Below, in pieces: positions 7,617-16,061 of a DNA stretch of 64,000 nucleotides. The DNA is taken from NCBI GenBank assembly GCA_027485165.1, contig JAIXRN010000101.1, forward strand, positions 62,001 to 126,000. The letters are read 5' to 3'. Each line of letters opens with the position of its first letter. The stretch's first letter is position 1. The translations under genes and the position numbers were made by a program. Under the pieces are notes generated by a model. It saw only the letters and a program-made list of their open reading frames with translations. It did no database searches and had not been told where the DNA came from. Source of the DNA: Rubrivivax sp. GTDB taxonomy: Bacteria; Pseudomonadota; Gammaproteobacteria; Burkholderiales; Burkholderiaceae_C.

Positions 7617-9020
7617 ATGCACATCGATCCCACCGTCTTCAAGGCCTACGACATCCGCGGCATCGTCGGCAAAAACATCGACGAGACCTTTGCCGAACAC
7701 CTGGGCCGCGCCTTCGGTAGCGAAGCGCTGCTGGCGGGCGAAAAGGCTGTGGCCGTGGGCCGCGACGGGCGCGTGTCGGGCCCGGGCCTGGCCGCGGCCT
7801 TGATCCGCGGGCTGAAGAGCACGGGCCTGGACGTGGTGGACATTGGCATGGTCACCACCCCGATGCTGTATTACGTGGCCGCCACGCGCGCCCAGCACGG
7901 CTGCAGCAGCGGCATCCAGGTCACGGGCAGCCACAACCCGAAGGACTACAACGGCTTCAAGATGGTGATGGCCGGCCGCGCGATTTACGGCGAGGACATC
8001 CAGAAGCTTCGCCAGCGCATCGAGACCGAGACCTACACCACCAAGCGCGGTCGCAGCGCGAAGATGGACATCGTGGCCGAGTACACGCAGCGCATCGTCG
8101 GCGACGTGAAGCTGGCGCGGCCGATGAAGATCGTGGTGGACAGCGGGAACGGCATCCCCGGCGCTACCGCGCCTGGCATCCTTCGCGCGCTGGGCTGTGA
8201 GGTCATCGACCTGTACAGCGCGGTCGACGGCGACTTCCCCAACCACCACCCCGACCCGAGCAAGCCCGAGAACCTGGCCGACCTGATCAAGGTCGTGCAT
8301 GCCACCGGGGCCGAGATCGGCCTGGCCTTCGACGGCGATGGCGACCGCCTGGGCGTTGTCACCCAGGGCGGCAACATCATCTACCCCGACCGGCAGATCA
8401 TGCTGTTCGCGCGCGACATCCTGAAGCGCAACAAGGGCGCCACCATCATCTTCGACGTGAAGTGCAGCCAGCGCCTGCCGGTGGCCATCAGGAAGGCCGG
8501 CGGCAAGCCGCTGATGTGGCGCACCGGGCATTCGCTGATCAAGGCCAAGCTGAAGGAAACCGGCGCACCGTTCGCGGGTGAAATGAGCGGGCACCTGTTC
8601 TTCGGCGAACGCTGGTACGGCTTCGACGACGCGATGTACACCGCCGCGCGATTGCTTGAAATCTTGTCCCGCGAGAAAAACCCCAGTGCCTTCCTCGACG
8701 CCCTGCCCACCAGCTTCAGCACACCTGAACTGAACGTGCCCTGCGCCGAGGGCGAACACCACGCCGTGGTGGCCGAATTGCTGGCGCGTGCGGCCGACGG
8801 GCGGCTGAAGTTCGAAGGCGGCACGGTCGGCACCATCGACGGCCTGCGTGTGGACTTCGCCGACGGCTTCGGCCTGATCCGCGGCAGCAACACCACGCCC
8901 GTGTTGGTGCTGCGCTTCGAAGGCCATACCGACGAAGCCCTGCACCGCATCCAGGACGCCTTCATGGCCGCGTTGCGCAGCGTCAAGCCCGACGCCCAGG
9001 TGGCCGCCGCCGCGCACTGA
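7617..9020 (+). CDS. algC: Phosphomannomutase/phosphoglucomutase (AlgC-type)
   Basis: A 467-residue alpha-D-phosphohexomutase that interconverts mannose-6-P/mannose-1-P and glucose-6-P/glucose-1-P. It feeds GDP-mannose and UDP-glucose pathways for lipopolysaccharide core and exopolysaccharide. The phosphoserine loop is QVTGSHNPKD (S105), the metal loop DGDGDR (D239, D241, D243), and the sugar-binding loop GEMSGHLFF. The length matches AlgC (about 463). I use ATG 7617 because it gives the family start (MHIDPTVFKAYDIRG); the frame is open further up to 7536 but that stretch contains the promoter-like TACAAT. waaA follows 2 bases after the stop, so this is a cell-surface glycan operon. Confidence 0.92.
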   Translation: MHIDPTVFKAYDIRGIVGKNIDETFAEHLGRAFGSEALLAGEKAVAVGRDGRVSGPGLAAALIRGLKSTGLDVVDIGMVTTPMLYYVAATRAQHGCSSGIQVTGSHNPKDYNGFKMVMAGRAIYGEDIQKLRQRIETETYTTKRGRSAKMDIVAEYTQRIVGDVKLARPMKIVVDSGNGIPGATAPGILRALGCEVIDLYSAVDGDFPNHHPDPSKPENLADLIKVVHATGAEIGLAFDGDGDRLGVVTQGGNIIYPDRQIMLFARDILKRNKGATIIFDVKCSQRLPVAIRKAGGKPLMWRTGHSLIKAKLKETGAPFAGEMSGHLFFGERWYGFDDAMYTAARLLEILSREKNPSAFLDALPTSFSTPELNVPCAEGEHHAVVAELLARAADGRLKFEGGTVGTIDGLRVDFADGFGLIRGSNTTPVLVLRFEGHTDEALHRIQDAFMAALRSVKPDAQVAAAAH

Positions 9021-9022
9021 AG

Positions 9023-10393
9023 ATGCGCGCCGGGCTGGCGCGTGCCGCCTACGCCAGCCTGCTGTGGCTGGCCATCCCCGCCTACCTGGCGCGGCTGTGG
9101 TGGCGCGGCCGGCGCGAACCCGGCTACCGCCAGCACATGGCCGAACGCCTGGGCTGGCCGGCCACGCCGCCGCCGCCGGGCAGGCTGTGGGTGCATGCCG
9201 TGTCGCTGGGCGAGACCCTGGCCGCGGCGCCGCTGCTGCAGGCCCTGCGTGAACAGCAGCCCGGCCTGCGCGTGCTGCTGACCCACGGCACTGCCACCGG
9301 CCGCGAAGCCGGTGCGAAGCTGCTGCAACCCGGCGACGCGCAGGCTTGGCTGCCGTACGACACGCCAGGCGCGGTGCGGCGCTTCCTGCGCGCCCACCGG
9401 CCCGTGGCGGGCGTGCTGATGGAAACCGAAATCTGGCCCGCCCTTCTGCAGGCCGCGCAGCACCAGGGCGTGCCTATGCTGCTGGCCAACGCCCGGCTGT
9501 CGGCGCGCAGTGCGGCCAAGGGGCAACGCCTGGCCCTGCTGTTGCAGCCGGCCGTGGCCAGCCTGCACGCTGTGCTGGCACAGACCGAAGCCGACGCCCA
9601 GCGCCTGCGCGCGGCCGGGGCGGCGCGTGTGCAGGTCATGGGCAGCCTGAAGTTCGACATCACGCCGTCGCCGGCCCTGCTGGCCCAGGGCCAGGCCTGG
9701 CGGCAGGCCCTTGCCCAGGGCGCCATCCAGGGTGTTACCCAGGGCGCCACCCAGGGTGTCACCCAGGCCAGCCGGCGCGCGGTAGTGCTGGCCGCCGTCA
9801 CGCGCGAAGGCGAGGAAGCAGCGCTGCTGTCGGCCTGGCGGGCCGTGCCTGCGCCGCGCCCGCTGCTGCTGCTGGTGCCGCGGCATCCGCAGCGCTTCGA
9901 CGCCGTGGCCACCCTGGTGGCGCAGGCAGGTTTAAGCCTGCAGCGGCGCAGCGCCTGGGCCGACGCGCCGCCGGCCGCCGCGGCGCAGGCCGATGTCTGG
10001 CTGGGCGACAGCCTGGGCGAAATGGCGCTGTACTACGCCTGCGCCGACGTGGCCCTGCTGGGCGGCAGCTTCGAGCCCCTGGGCGGGCAGAACCTGATCG
10101 AAGCCGCGGCCTGCGGCTGCCCGCTGCTGATGGGCCTGCACACCTTCAACTTCGCTCAGGCGGCGGACGACGCGCTGGCGGCCGGCGCCGCCGAACGCTG
10201 TGCCGACCTGCCGGCCGCCGTGGCCCGCGCCCTGGCCTTGGTGGCGGATGAGCGTGATGGCCAAGGCCATAACCAGGGCCAGCGCGACCGCGCCGCCATG
10301 GCCGCGCAGGCGCTGCGGTTTGCCTCAGCCCATCGCGGTGCGGCGGCTCGCATGGCAACCGCCGTCCTGGCGCTGGCCAGGCCGGCCGCCTGA
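9023..10393 (+). CDS. waaA: 3-deoxy-D-manno-octulosonic acid (Kdo) transferase
   Basis: A 456-residue GT30 glycosyltransferase that adds Kdo from CMP-Kdo to lipid IVA at the inner face of the inner membrane, the first step of lipopolysaccharide core assembly. It has an N-terminal membrane anchor (LLWLAIPAYLARLWW), the GT30 motif HAVSLGETLAAAPLL, METEIWPALL, and a C-terminal GT-B domain with LGGSFEPLGGQNLIEAAACGCP. Between the two domains (about residues 232-248) is a Q/G/T/V repeat encoded by a 12-bp tandem repeat, an insertion relative to typical WaaA proteins. The tail holds a second low-complexity patch (DERDGQGHNQGQRDR). It starts 2 bases after algC. Confidence 0.93.
   Translation: MRAGLARAAYASLLWLAIPAYLARLWWRGRREPGYRQHMAERLGWPATPPPPGRLWVHAVSLGETLAAAPLLQALREQQPGLRVLLTHGTATGREAGAKLLQPGDAQAWLPYDTPGAVRRFLRAHRPVAGVLMETEIWPALLQAAQHQGVPMLLANARLSARSAAKGQRLALLLQPAVASLHAVLAQTEADAQRLRAAGAARVQVMGSLKFDITPSPALLAQGQAWRQALAQGAIQGVTQGATQGVTQASRRAVVLAAVTREGEEAALLSAWRAVPAPRPLLLLVPRHPQRFDAVATLVAQAGLSLQRRSAWADAPPAAAAQADVWLGDSLGEMALYYACADVALLGGSFEPLGGQNLIEAAACGCPLLMGLHTFNFAQAADDALAAGAAERCADLPAAVARALALVADERDGQGHNQGQRDRAAMAAQALRFASAHRGAAARMATAVLALARPAA
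9716..9766 (+). repeat. 12-bp tandem repeat inside waaA (about 4.25 copies)
   Basis: Consecutive 12-base units of the form CAGGGYGYYAYC, in a two-unit alternating pattern, encode a QGAI/QGVT/QGAT/QGVT string in the linker between the two WaaA domains. The unit is a multiple of three, so copy-number change would keep the frame. Confidence 0.9.
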
Positions 10394-10404
10394 GCCCAGG
10401 CGCG

Positions 10405-11979
10405 TCAGGCCGCCTGCGGCCCGCCCTGCAGCCGGAACGCCGACACCGCCTGCACCAGCTGCGCGGCCTGCTGGCGCAGGCTCTCGGCGGCGGCAGCGCC
10501 TTGTTCCACCAGGGCAGCGTTCTGCTGGGTGGCCTGGTCCATGTCGGTCACGGCCGCGCTGATCTGTGCCACGCCTTGGCTCTGTTCGACGCTGGCGGCG
10601 CTGATCTCGCCCATCACGTCGGTGGCGCGGCGGATCGCCCCCACCACCTCTTCCATCGTGTCGCGCGCCCGGCCCACCAGTTCGCTGCCATGTTCGACCT
10701 GCTGCACGCTGGTCTGGATCAGTTGCTTGATCTCCTTGGCCGCCGTGGCCGAACGGCCCGCCAGCGTGCGCACCTCGGCTGCCACCACGGCAAAGCCGCG
10801 GCCCTGTTCGCCGGCGCGGGCGGCTTCCACGGCCGCGTTCAGCGCCAGGATGTTGGTCTGGAAGGCGATGCCGTCCACCACGCTGATGATCTCGGCGATC
10901 TTGCCGCTGCTGGCGTGGATGCCCTGCATCGTCTGCACGACTTCGGCCACTACCTGCCCGCCCTGGGTGGCCACGTTCGACGCGGCCTGGGCCAGCTGGC
11001 TGGCCTGGCGCGCGTTGTCGGCCGTGTGCTTGACGGTGGTGCCCAGCTCTTCCATCGACGCAGCGGTCTGCTGCAGCGCCGAGGCCTGGCGTTCGGTGCG
11101 CTGGCTCAGGTCCAGGTTGCCCTGGGCGATCTCGCTGCTGGCCGTGGCTACCGACTCCGAACCCTGGCGCACGCCGTGCACCAGGCCAGCCAAGCCGTCG
11201 CGCATGTTGCGCAATGCGTGCAGCATGCTGTGGGTGTCACCCGGCTTCACGCGCACATCAACTGACAGGTCGCCGGCCGCGATGCGCCGGGCCACGTCGC
11301 TGGCGTAAGCCGGCTCGCCGCCAATCTGCTGCAGCAGGCTGCGCGACACGGCCAGGCCCAGGCCCAGCAGCAGGCCCATCAGCAGCAGGGTCTGCAGGCC
11401 CGTGCTGAGCGCCGCGCCGAAAAGTGCGGCGTCGACGCTGTCGACGTACACGCCTGAACCGACGACCCAGCCCCAGGGTGCGAAGCCCTTGACGTAGGAC
11501 AGCTTCTCGACCGGCTGGTCCTGGCCGGGCTTGGGCCACATGTAGCTGACGAAGCCGCTGCCGCTGCTGCGCACGGTGTCGACGAAAGCCACGAACAGCG
11601 CCTTGCCGGTGGGGTCCTTGTTCTGCGTCAGGTCCTTGCCGTCGAGTTCGGGCTTGATGGGGTGCATCACCATGCGTGGGTGCATGTCGTTGATCCAGAA
11701 GTACTCGCTGCCGCTGTAGCGCAGCGCTGCGATCGCGGCCTTGGCACGCGCCTGCGCTTCTGCCATGGGCACCTGGTCCTTGCTGGCCTGGGCGTGATGG
11801 TGGACCAGGATGTCGTGCGCGATCTCGACCGTCTGGCGTACGGCGTTCTTGCGCTCTTCCAGCATCAAGTCGCGCTCGTTGTACAGGCCCAGTGCAGCAA
11901 TGATGAGCACGCCGGCCAGGGCGCTGGCGACGATCAGTGCCAGGCGTCGGGCCAGGCTCATCCGGTGAAGGACATTCAT
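10405..11979 (-). CDS. Methyl-accepting chemotaxis protein with periplasmic Cache domain
   Basis: A 524-residue chemoreceptor. An N-terminal membrane segment ([22 protein letters not shown]) precedes a periplasmic single-Cache domain with the characteristic [15 protein letters not shown] and [12 protein letters not shown] motifs (to about residue 185). A second membrane segment ([17 protein letters not shown]), HAMP, and the cytoplasmic signalling hairpin with the tip [30 protein letters not shown] follow. It should report small-molecule (often carboxylate) binding to CheA/CheW. ATG 11979 is chosen because it gives [14 protein letters not shown] with GGAG about 10 bases upstream. A FliA-like promoter candidate lies at 12034-12061. 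No CheW-binding NWETF tail for CheR is seen. Confidence 0.92.
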   Translation of the reverse strand: MNVLHRMSLARRLALIVASALAGVLIIAALGLYNERDLMLEERKNAVRQTVEIAHDILVHHHAQASKDQVPMAEAQARAKAAIAALRYSGSEYFWINDMHPRMVMHPIKPELDGKDLTQNKDPTGKALFVAFVDTVRSSGSGFVSYMWPKPGQDQPVEKLSYVKGFAPWGWVVGSGVYVDSVDAALFGAALSTGLQTLLLMGLLLGLGLAVSRSLLQQIGGEPAYASDVARRIAAGDLSVDVRVKPGDTHSMLHALRNMRDGLAGLVHGVRQGSESVATASSEIAQGNLDLSQRTERQASALQQTAASMEELGTTVKHTADNARQASQLAQAASNVATQGGQVVAEVVQTMQGIHASSGKIAEIISVVDGIAFQTNILALNAAVEAARAGEQGRGFAVVAAEVRTLAGRSATAAKEIKQLIQTSVQQVEHGSELVGRARDTMEEVVGAIRRATDVMGEISAASVEQSQGVAQISAAVTDMDQATQQNAALVEQGAAAAESLRQQAAQLVQAVSAFRLQGGPQAA

Positions 11980-12033
11980 CAGGGTGACTCCGGTATGGCA
12001 TGCAGCGGCGCCGTGGGTGGCGCGATAGCTGTG

Positions 12034-12061
12034 TTGTCGGAGTCGTCTGCGCCGGGCTTGA
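12034..12061 (-). promoter_or_regulatory. FliA (sigma-28)-like promoter candidate for Cache chemoreceptor
   Basis: On the minus strand TCAAGCCC (12054-12061), a 12-base spacer, then TCCGACAA (12034-12041), about 55 bases upstream of the start codon. The -10 part matches the FliA consensus GCCGATAA at 6 of 8 positions. The -35 part resembles the TCAAG form. The spacer is one base longer than the enteric consensus. Confidence 0.4.
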
Positions 12062-12079
12062 GGGCTTTTTGGAAAGCCC
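12062..12079. other. Perfect 7-bp stem-loop between tolC and chemoreceptor genes
   Basis: GGGCTTT, loop TTGG, AAAGCCC. It lies about 100 bases beyond the tolC stop, on the way to the chemoreceptor gene. In the tolC direction no T-run follows, so it is not a textbook intrinsic terminator, though it could end or process the tolC message. Confidence 0.35.
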
Positions 12080-12182
12080 CAGGCACAGCAAGGCTGGGCC
12101 CCGATTCGGTGCGCCATGGCACCGAGCCTTGCAGACGCGAAGGCAGGGGCCGGGCAGCCGCCGCCGCAGGGCAGCCGCGCTG

Positions 12183-13511
12183 TCAGCGCGCCAGGAAAGC
12201 GTTGACGGTCTGCACGTCGGCTGGTGCCAGCCCGCCGGCGGCCTGGCGCAAGCGCAGGCTGCCCACCAGCACGTTGTAGCGCGCGATCGCCAGGTCGCGC
12301 TGGGTGGCGGCCAGCTGGCTCTGAGCGTTCAGCACGTCCAGGTTCACGCGCACCCCCACGCGGTAGCCCAGCTGGGTGGCTTCCAGCAGCAGCTTGGACG
12401 AGGCCTCTGCTGCCTCCAGCGCCTTCACCTGCGCCAGGCCGGACTGCACGCCGAAGAAGGCCACGCGCGTGGCCTGGGCCACGCCGCGGCGCGCTGCGGC
12501 CAGGTCGTTGCGCGAACGCTCTTCCAGCTTCAGGGTTTCCTTGATGCGGTTCTGCGTCGCGCCGCCGGTGTACAGCGGCCAGGTCAGCTGAACGCCCACG
12601 CTGGCGGTGGCGCTGGTGCCGGGCAGCTGCACGCCGCTGCCGCGTGAATCGCCCACGCCCAGCGAGCCCACGGCGTCGACGGTGGGCAGTTCGCCAGCAC
12701 GGGCCTTGTCGGTTTCCAGCAGCGCCACGTCCAGGCCCACGCGGGCGCGCTTGATGCTGGGGTGCTGGGTGTCGGCCAGGTTCACCCATTCCTCGGGGTT
12801 GGCCGGCTGCGGTGCCGGCAGCGCCACCGGCACCACCAGCGGGCGCGGTTCCACGCCCTGGCGGCCCACCAGCTGGTCGAGCGCGATGCGCTTGGCACGC
12901 AGGTCGTTGTCGGCGGCGATTTCCTGCGCCGTGGCCAGGTCGAAGCGGGCCTGGGCTTCGCGTGAATCGGTGATCGTGGCGGTGCCGACTTCGAAGGCGC
13001 GCTTGGCCGACGCCAGCTGCTCGGTGATGAAGGTCTTGCTGGCGCGCGTGGTGGCCAGCGTGTCCTGCGCGGCCAGCACGTCGAAGTAGGCCTGCGCGAC
13101 GCGCAGGATCAAGTCTTGTTCTGCGGTTTCCAGGTCGGCCTGGGCGGTCTGGGCGGTCTTGCGCGCCTGGTCCACCGTCACCTGGTTGGCCTTGTTGAAG
13201 ATCGGGTAGCGGCCGTTCAGCGCGCCCTGGACGGTGGTGGTGTTGGCCGCACCGATGCGCGGCAGGTCGGTGCGTGCGGTGCTGGCGCCAGCGGTGGCGT
13301 TGGCCGACGGCCGCAGCAGGGCCTCGCTTTGGGCAATGCGGAATTCGGCCGATTCGAACTGCGCCCGCGCGGCCAGGTAAGTGGCGTCGAAGCTGCGCGC
13401 GGCTTCGAACAGGTCCTGCAGGCTTTGTGCGCGCGCCGGGGCTGCCGACAGGCCGGACAACAGGGCGGCCAGGGCCAGGGGGGCCAGACGGCGGGCGAAG
13501 GGGGCTTGCAT
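12183..13511 (-). CDS. tolC: TolC family outer membrane efflux protein
   Basis: A 442-residue outer membrane channel subunit for type I secretion and tripartite efflux. The signal peptide is residues 1-24 ([23 protein letters not shown]). The rest shows two homologous helical-hairpin repeats rich in A/Q/L/R, with markers such as [19 protein letters not shown] and the second-repeat [16 protein letters not shown], as in TolC. ATG 13511 is preceded by AAGGA at a good distance. It is the third gene of a tetR-methyltransferase-tolC string in one direction. No inner-membrane pump or adaptor is in the window, so it probably serves several partners. The upstream methyltransferase gene stops 133 bases away, so a separate promoter is possible. 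Confidence 0.92.
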   Translation of the reverse strand: MQAPFARRLAPLALAALLSGLSAAPARAQSLQDLFEAARSFDATYLAARAQFESAEFRIAQSEALLRPSANATAGASTARTDLPRIGAANTTTVQGALNGRYPIFNKANQVTVDQARKTAQTAQADLETAEQDLILRVAQAYFDVLAAQDTLATTRASKTFITEQLASAKRAFEVGTATITDSREAQARFDLATAQEIAADNDLRAKRIALDQLVGRQGVEPRPLVVPVALPAPQPANPEEWVNLADTQHPSIKRARVGLDVALLETDKARAGELPTVDAVGSLGVGDSRGSGVQLPGTSATASVGVQLTWPLYTGGATQNRIKETLKLEERSRNDLAAARRGVAQATRVAFFGVQSGLAQVKALEAAEASSKLLLEATQLGYRVGVRVNLDVLNAQSQLAATQRDLAIARYNVLVGSLRLRQAAGGLAPADVQTVNAFLAR

Positions 13512-13644
13512 GCAGGGGTTCCTTGAATGGCGCGGGGCAGACCGCGGTTTATAGGCGGGCAGCTGCGGGCGCCGCCGCCGCCATGCGACGAGTTGCCGGG
13601 CGCGGGCGACGAGCGGTCGTGGCGGGCCCTTCAGCGGGGTGGGT

Positions 13645-14319
13645 TCAGAAGTGAAATCGCGTGGGCTCGGCGAAGCCTTCCAGGCGCGGCGCCACGGTGT
13701 CGAACAGGTCCACGTCAGACCAGGCGGCTTCGGCTGCACGCGTGAACAGGCGCGCGCGCATGATGGGCAGCTGCCCGACCACGGCCACCAGGCGCCCGCC
13801 GGGCTTGAGCTGCTGCAGCAGCGCCTTCGGCACTTCAGCCACCGAACCCGACAGCACGATGGCATCGAAGGGGCCTTCGGCGGGCAGGCCGCGCGCGCCT
13901 TCGGCGGCGCTGACTTCCAGCACCTGGGTGTTGACGATGCCGGCACGCTGCAGGTTGGCGCGCGCCAGCGCCACCAGCGCGGGCCGGCATTCCAGGCTGA
14001 AGACCGACATCGCGCGGTGCGCCATCAGCGCGGCCATGAAGCCGGAACCGCTGCCGATTTCCAGCACCTTTTCATGCCGCTGCAGCTGCAGTTCTTGCAG
14101 CAGCCGCGCTTCGACCTTGGGTTCCAGCATGCAGGGGCCCTGGGCTTCGCCTTCCAGCAGCGGCACCTGGGTGTCGACGAAGGCCAGCCCGCGCAGGCCG
14201 GCGGGCAGAAAGTCTTCACGCCGCACCTGCGCCAACAGCTGCAGCACGGCGGGGTCCAGCACCTCCCAGGGGCGGATCTGCTGCTCGATCATGTTGAAGC
14301 GGGCGAGTTCGGTGTTCAT
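13645..14319 (-). CDS. Protein-L-isoaspartate O-methyltransferase family protein
   Basis: A 224-residue SAM-dependent methyltransferase of the PCMT family. Residues 1-70 carry FNMIEQQIRPWEVLD and REDFLPAGLRGLAFVDTQVPL. The SAM-binding motif I is EIGSGSGFMAALMA, followed by DAIVLSGSVAEVP and LKPGGRLVAVVG. PCMT enzymes repair isoaspartyl residues in aged proteins, but this shorter branch, found beside tolC in betaproteobacteria, may have a different substrate (my recollection of synteny, not tested). ATG 14319 gives MNTELARFNMIEQQ; the Shine-Dalgarno is weak. The 65-base gap to the tetR stop contains four copies of GCAGG. Confidence 0.82.
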   Translation of the reverse strand: MNTELARFNMIEQQIRPWEVLDPAVLQLLAQVRREDFLPAGLRGLAFVDTQVPLLEGEAQGPCMLEPKVEARLLQELQLQRHEKVLEIGSGSGFMAALMAHRAMSVFSLECRPALVALARANLQRAGIVNTQVLEVSAAEGARGLPAEGPFDAIVLSGSVAEVPKALLQQLKPGGRLVAVVGQLPIMRARLFTRAAEAAWSDVDLFDTVAPRLEGFAEPTRFHF

Positions 14320-14334
14320 GGTGGTCTTGGCGAG

Positions 14335-14354
14335 GCAGGGCAGGGCAGGGCAGG
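14335..14354. repeat. Four tandem GCAGG units between tetR and methyltransferase genes
   Basis: Exact 5-bp repeat, four copies, followed by AGGAGG. On the coding (minus) strand it reads CCTGC repeats. It lies in the leader between the tetR stop (14385) and the methyltransferase start (14319). Confidence 0.85.
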
Positions 14355-14384
14355 AGGAGGCATGCGCGAAGGCAACCCGAAATT

Positions 14385-15071
14385 CTAGGTTGCCGGTCTG
14401 GCGCCAGACGGCCGCACCTGCAGCCCGCGCAAGGCCAGGTCCAGGTGGGTGTGGATGAGCACCAGCGGGTCGATGTCGGCGCTGCCGCAGGCCGGCTGGC
14501 ACGCGCCGAAGGAATGGCGATGCAAGGCCAGGAAGATCATCGGCGCCATCAGCGTGTGGGCCACGGCGTTGAGCGGCATGGGGCGAAATTCGCCGCTGTC
14601 CACGCCGCGCTGGACAGCGCTGGTGAACAGCCGGTTGGCGGGTTCGATGACCTCGGCCGTGTAGAACGCGGCCAGTTCGGGGAAGTTGCGCACCTCGGAC
14701 AGCACGATCTTGTGGATGCCCGCGGCCGGGGTGTTGCCCACGCGGTCCCACCAGGTGTTCATCAGCGTCGCCAGCAGGTCGGAACTGCTGCCTTCGAACT
14801 GCGCCAGCACTTCCAGGCCTTCTGCGATCAGGCTGGTGAGGTTCTGGCGCACCACGGCCTTGAACAGCTCTTCCTTGCTGGGGTAGTACAGGTACAGCGT
14901 GCCCTTGCTCACGCCCGCGGCGCGCGCCACTTCTTCGGCCCGCGTCGCGGCAAAGCCTTTTTCCACGAACAGGCGCAACGCGGCTTCCAGCAGTTCCTGC
15001 GGGCGGGTTTCCTTGCGGCGCTGGCGCAAGGGGGCAGCGGCGGCGGAAGACGAGGCGTAGGCGGACGGCAT
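14385..15071 (-). CDS. TetR/AcrR family transcriptional regulator
   Basis: A 228-residue repressor. The N-terminal helix-turn-helix (about residues 22-70) shows LLEAALRLFVEKGFAATRAEEVARAAGVSKGTLYLYYPSKEELFKAVV broken by helices in the usual TetR way. The C-terminal ligand domain resembles the TetR_C_11/AcrR type (WDRVGNTPAAGIHKIVLSE). A near-perfect palindrome sits 5 bases upstream of the ATG at 15077-15096, strongly suggesting autorepression. The genes behind it (methyltransferase, tolC) are likely part of the regulon, and the divergent uppP promoter is close enough to be affected. Confidence 0.93.
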   Translation of the reverse strand: MPSAYASSSAAAAPLRQRRKETRPQELLEAALRLFVEKGFAATRAEEVARAAGVSKGTLYLYYPSKEELFKAVVRQNLTSLIAEGLEVLAQFEGSSSDLLATLMNTWWDRVGNTPAAGIHKIVLSEVRNFPELAAFYTAEVIEPANRLFTSAVQRGVDSGEFRPMPLNAVAHTLMAPMIFLALHRHSFGACQPACGSADIDPLVLIHTHLDLALRGLQVRPSGARPAT

Positions 15072-15076
15072 GCTTA

Positions 15077-15096
15077 ATGACTGACTGGTCAGTAAT
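15077..15096. promoter_or_regulatory. Palindromic operator, candidate TetR-family binding site
   Basis: ACTGAC-TG-GTCAGT (15080-15093) is a perfect 6-bp inverted repeat with a 2-base centre. An outer AT...AT pair (15077-15078 / 15095-15096) extends it to 20 bases with one mismatched pair. Position: 5 bases from the tetR start codon, directly after a -10-like TAGCAT on the minus strand. Size and position are classic for TetR-family autoregulation. Confidence 0.75.
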
Positions 15097-15152
15097 GCTA
15101 CGCCCGGGCTTTGTGCACGGTCAAGGCAAGGGCCAGGCCCTGGGGGCGCACC

Positions 15153-15158
15153 TATGAT
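15153..15158 (+). promoter_or_regulatory. -10-like box TATGAT before uppP
   Basis: TATGAT lies 32 bases upstream of the TTG start of uppP. No clear -35 hexamer is present at 16-18 bases. Confidence 0.4.
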
Positions 15159-15190
15159 CTTCGTCTAGCCGAACTGGACGAAAGCGTGCT

Positions 15191-16048
15191 TTGGACCCCC
15201 TGTTGCTGATCAAGGCCGCCATCATGGGCGTGGTGGAAGGCCTGACCGAGTTCCTGCCGATCTCGTCCACTGGGCACCTGATCCTGGCGGCTTCGCTGCT
15301 GAAGTTCACGGGCGAAACCGTCAAGGTGTTCGAAATCGCGATCCAGACTGGCGCGATGTTCGCGGTGATCTGGGAATACCGCGAACGCCTGAAGCGCACC
15401 GTCACCGGCATCACGCACGACCCCGTGGCGCAGCGCTTTGCGCTGAACGTGGCCATTGCCTTCGTGCCGGCGGTGGTGCTGGGCCTGGCCTTCGGCAAGG
15501 TGGTGAAGGAATACCTGTTCCACCCCGTGCCCGTGGCGATGGCTTTCGTGGTGGGCGGCGTGATCATCCTGCTGGTGGAACGCCGCCACCGGCAGCTGTA
15601 CGGCAGCCTGGACCTGCAGGGCGGCCGCCGGGCGCGCGTGGAGACCGTCGACGACATGACGCCGCTGGACGCGCTGAAGGTGGGCCTGGTGCAGTGCCTG
15701 GCCCTGGTGCCGGGCACCAGCCGGTCGGGGGCGACCATCATCGGCGCGATGGTGTTCGGCTTCTCACGCAAGGCCGCGACCGAATTCAGCTTCTTTCTGG
15801 GCATTCCCACGCTGATGGGTGCCGGCGCCTATTCGGTGCTGAAGAACCGCGAACTGCTGTCCTGGGCCGACCTGCCGATGTTCCTGGTGGGCACGGTGAC
15901 GGCCTTCTTCAGCGCGCTGCTGTGCATCCGCTGGTTGATCCGCTATGTGTCCACGCACGACTTCACCTGGTTTGCCTGGTACCGCATCGTGTTCGGCGCC
16001 ATCGTGCTGCTGACGGCCTACACCGGCTGGGTCACCTGGGCTGCATGA
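15191..16048 (+). CDS. uppP: Undecaprenyl-diphosphatase (bacitracin resistance protein)
   Basis: A 285-residue inner-membrane enzyme that dephosphorylates undecaprenyl pyrophosphate to recycle the lipid carrier for peptidoglycan and surface polysaccharide synthesis. The two signature regions are present: [20 protein letters not shown] (residues about 13-32) and [10 protein letters not shown] (about 175-184), with roughly eight membrane segments. It starts with TTG (15191), giving the conserved MDPLLLIKA; no ATG with that N-terminus exists. It diverges from tetR and converges on trmB with 13 bases between stops. Confidence 0.96.
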   Translation: MDPLLLIKAAIMGVVEGLTEFLPISSTGHLILAASLLKFTGETVKVFEIAIQTGAMFAVIWEYRERLKRTVTGITHDPVAQRFALNVAIAFVPAVVLGLAFGKVVKEYLFHPVPVAMAFVVGGVIILLVERRHRQLYGSLDLQGGRRARVETVDDMTPLDALKVGLVQCLALVPGTSRSGATIIGAMVFGFSRKAATEFSFFLGIPTLMGAGAYSVLKNRELLSWADLPMFLVGTVTAFFSALLCIRWLIRYVSTHDFTWFAWYRIVFGAIVLLTAYTGWVTWAA

Positions 16049-16061
16049 ACACCTGCTGTCC

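Noticed and set aside
12062-12079. Stem-loop as a tolC terminator
   Set aside because: The stem is perfect, but in the tolC direction it is not followed by a T-run, so I report only the structure.
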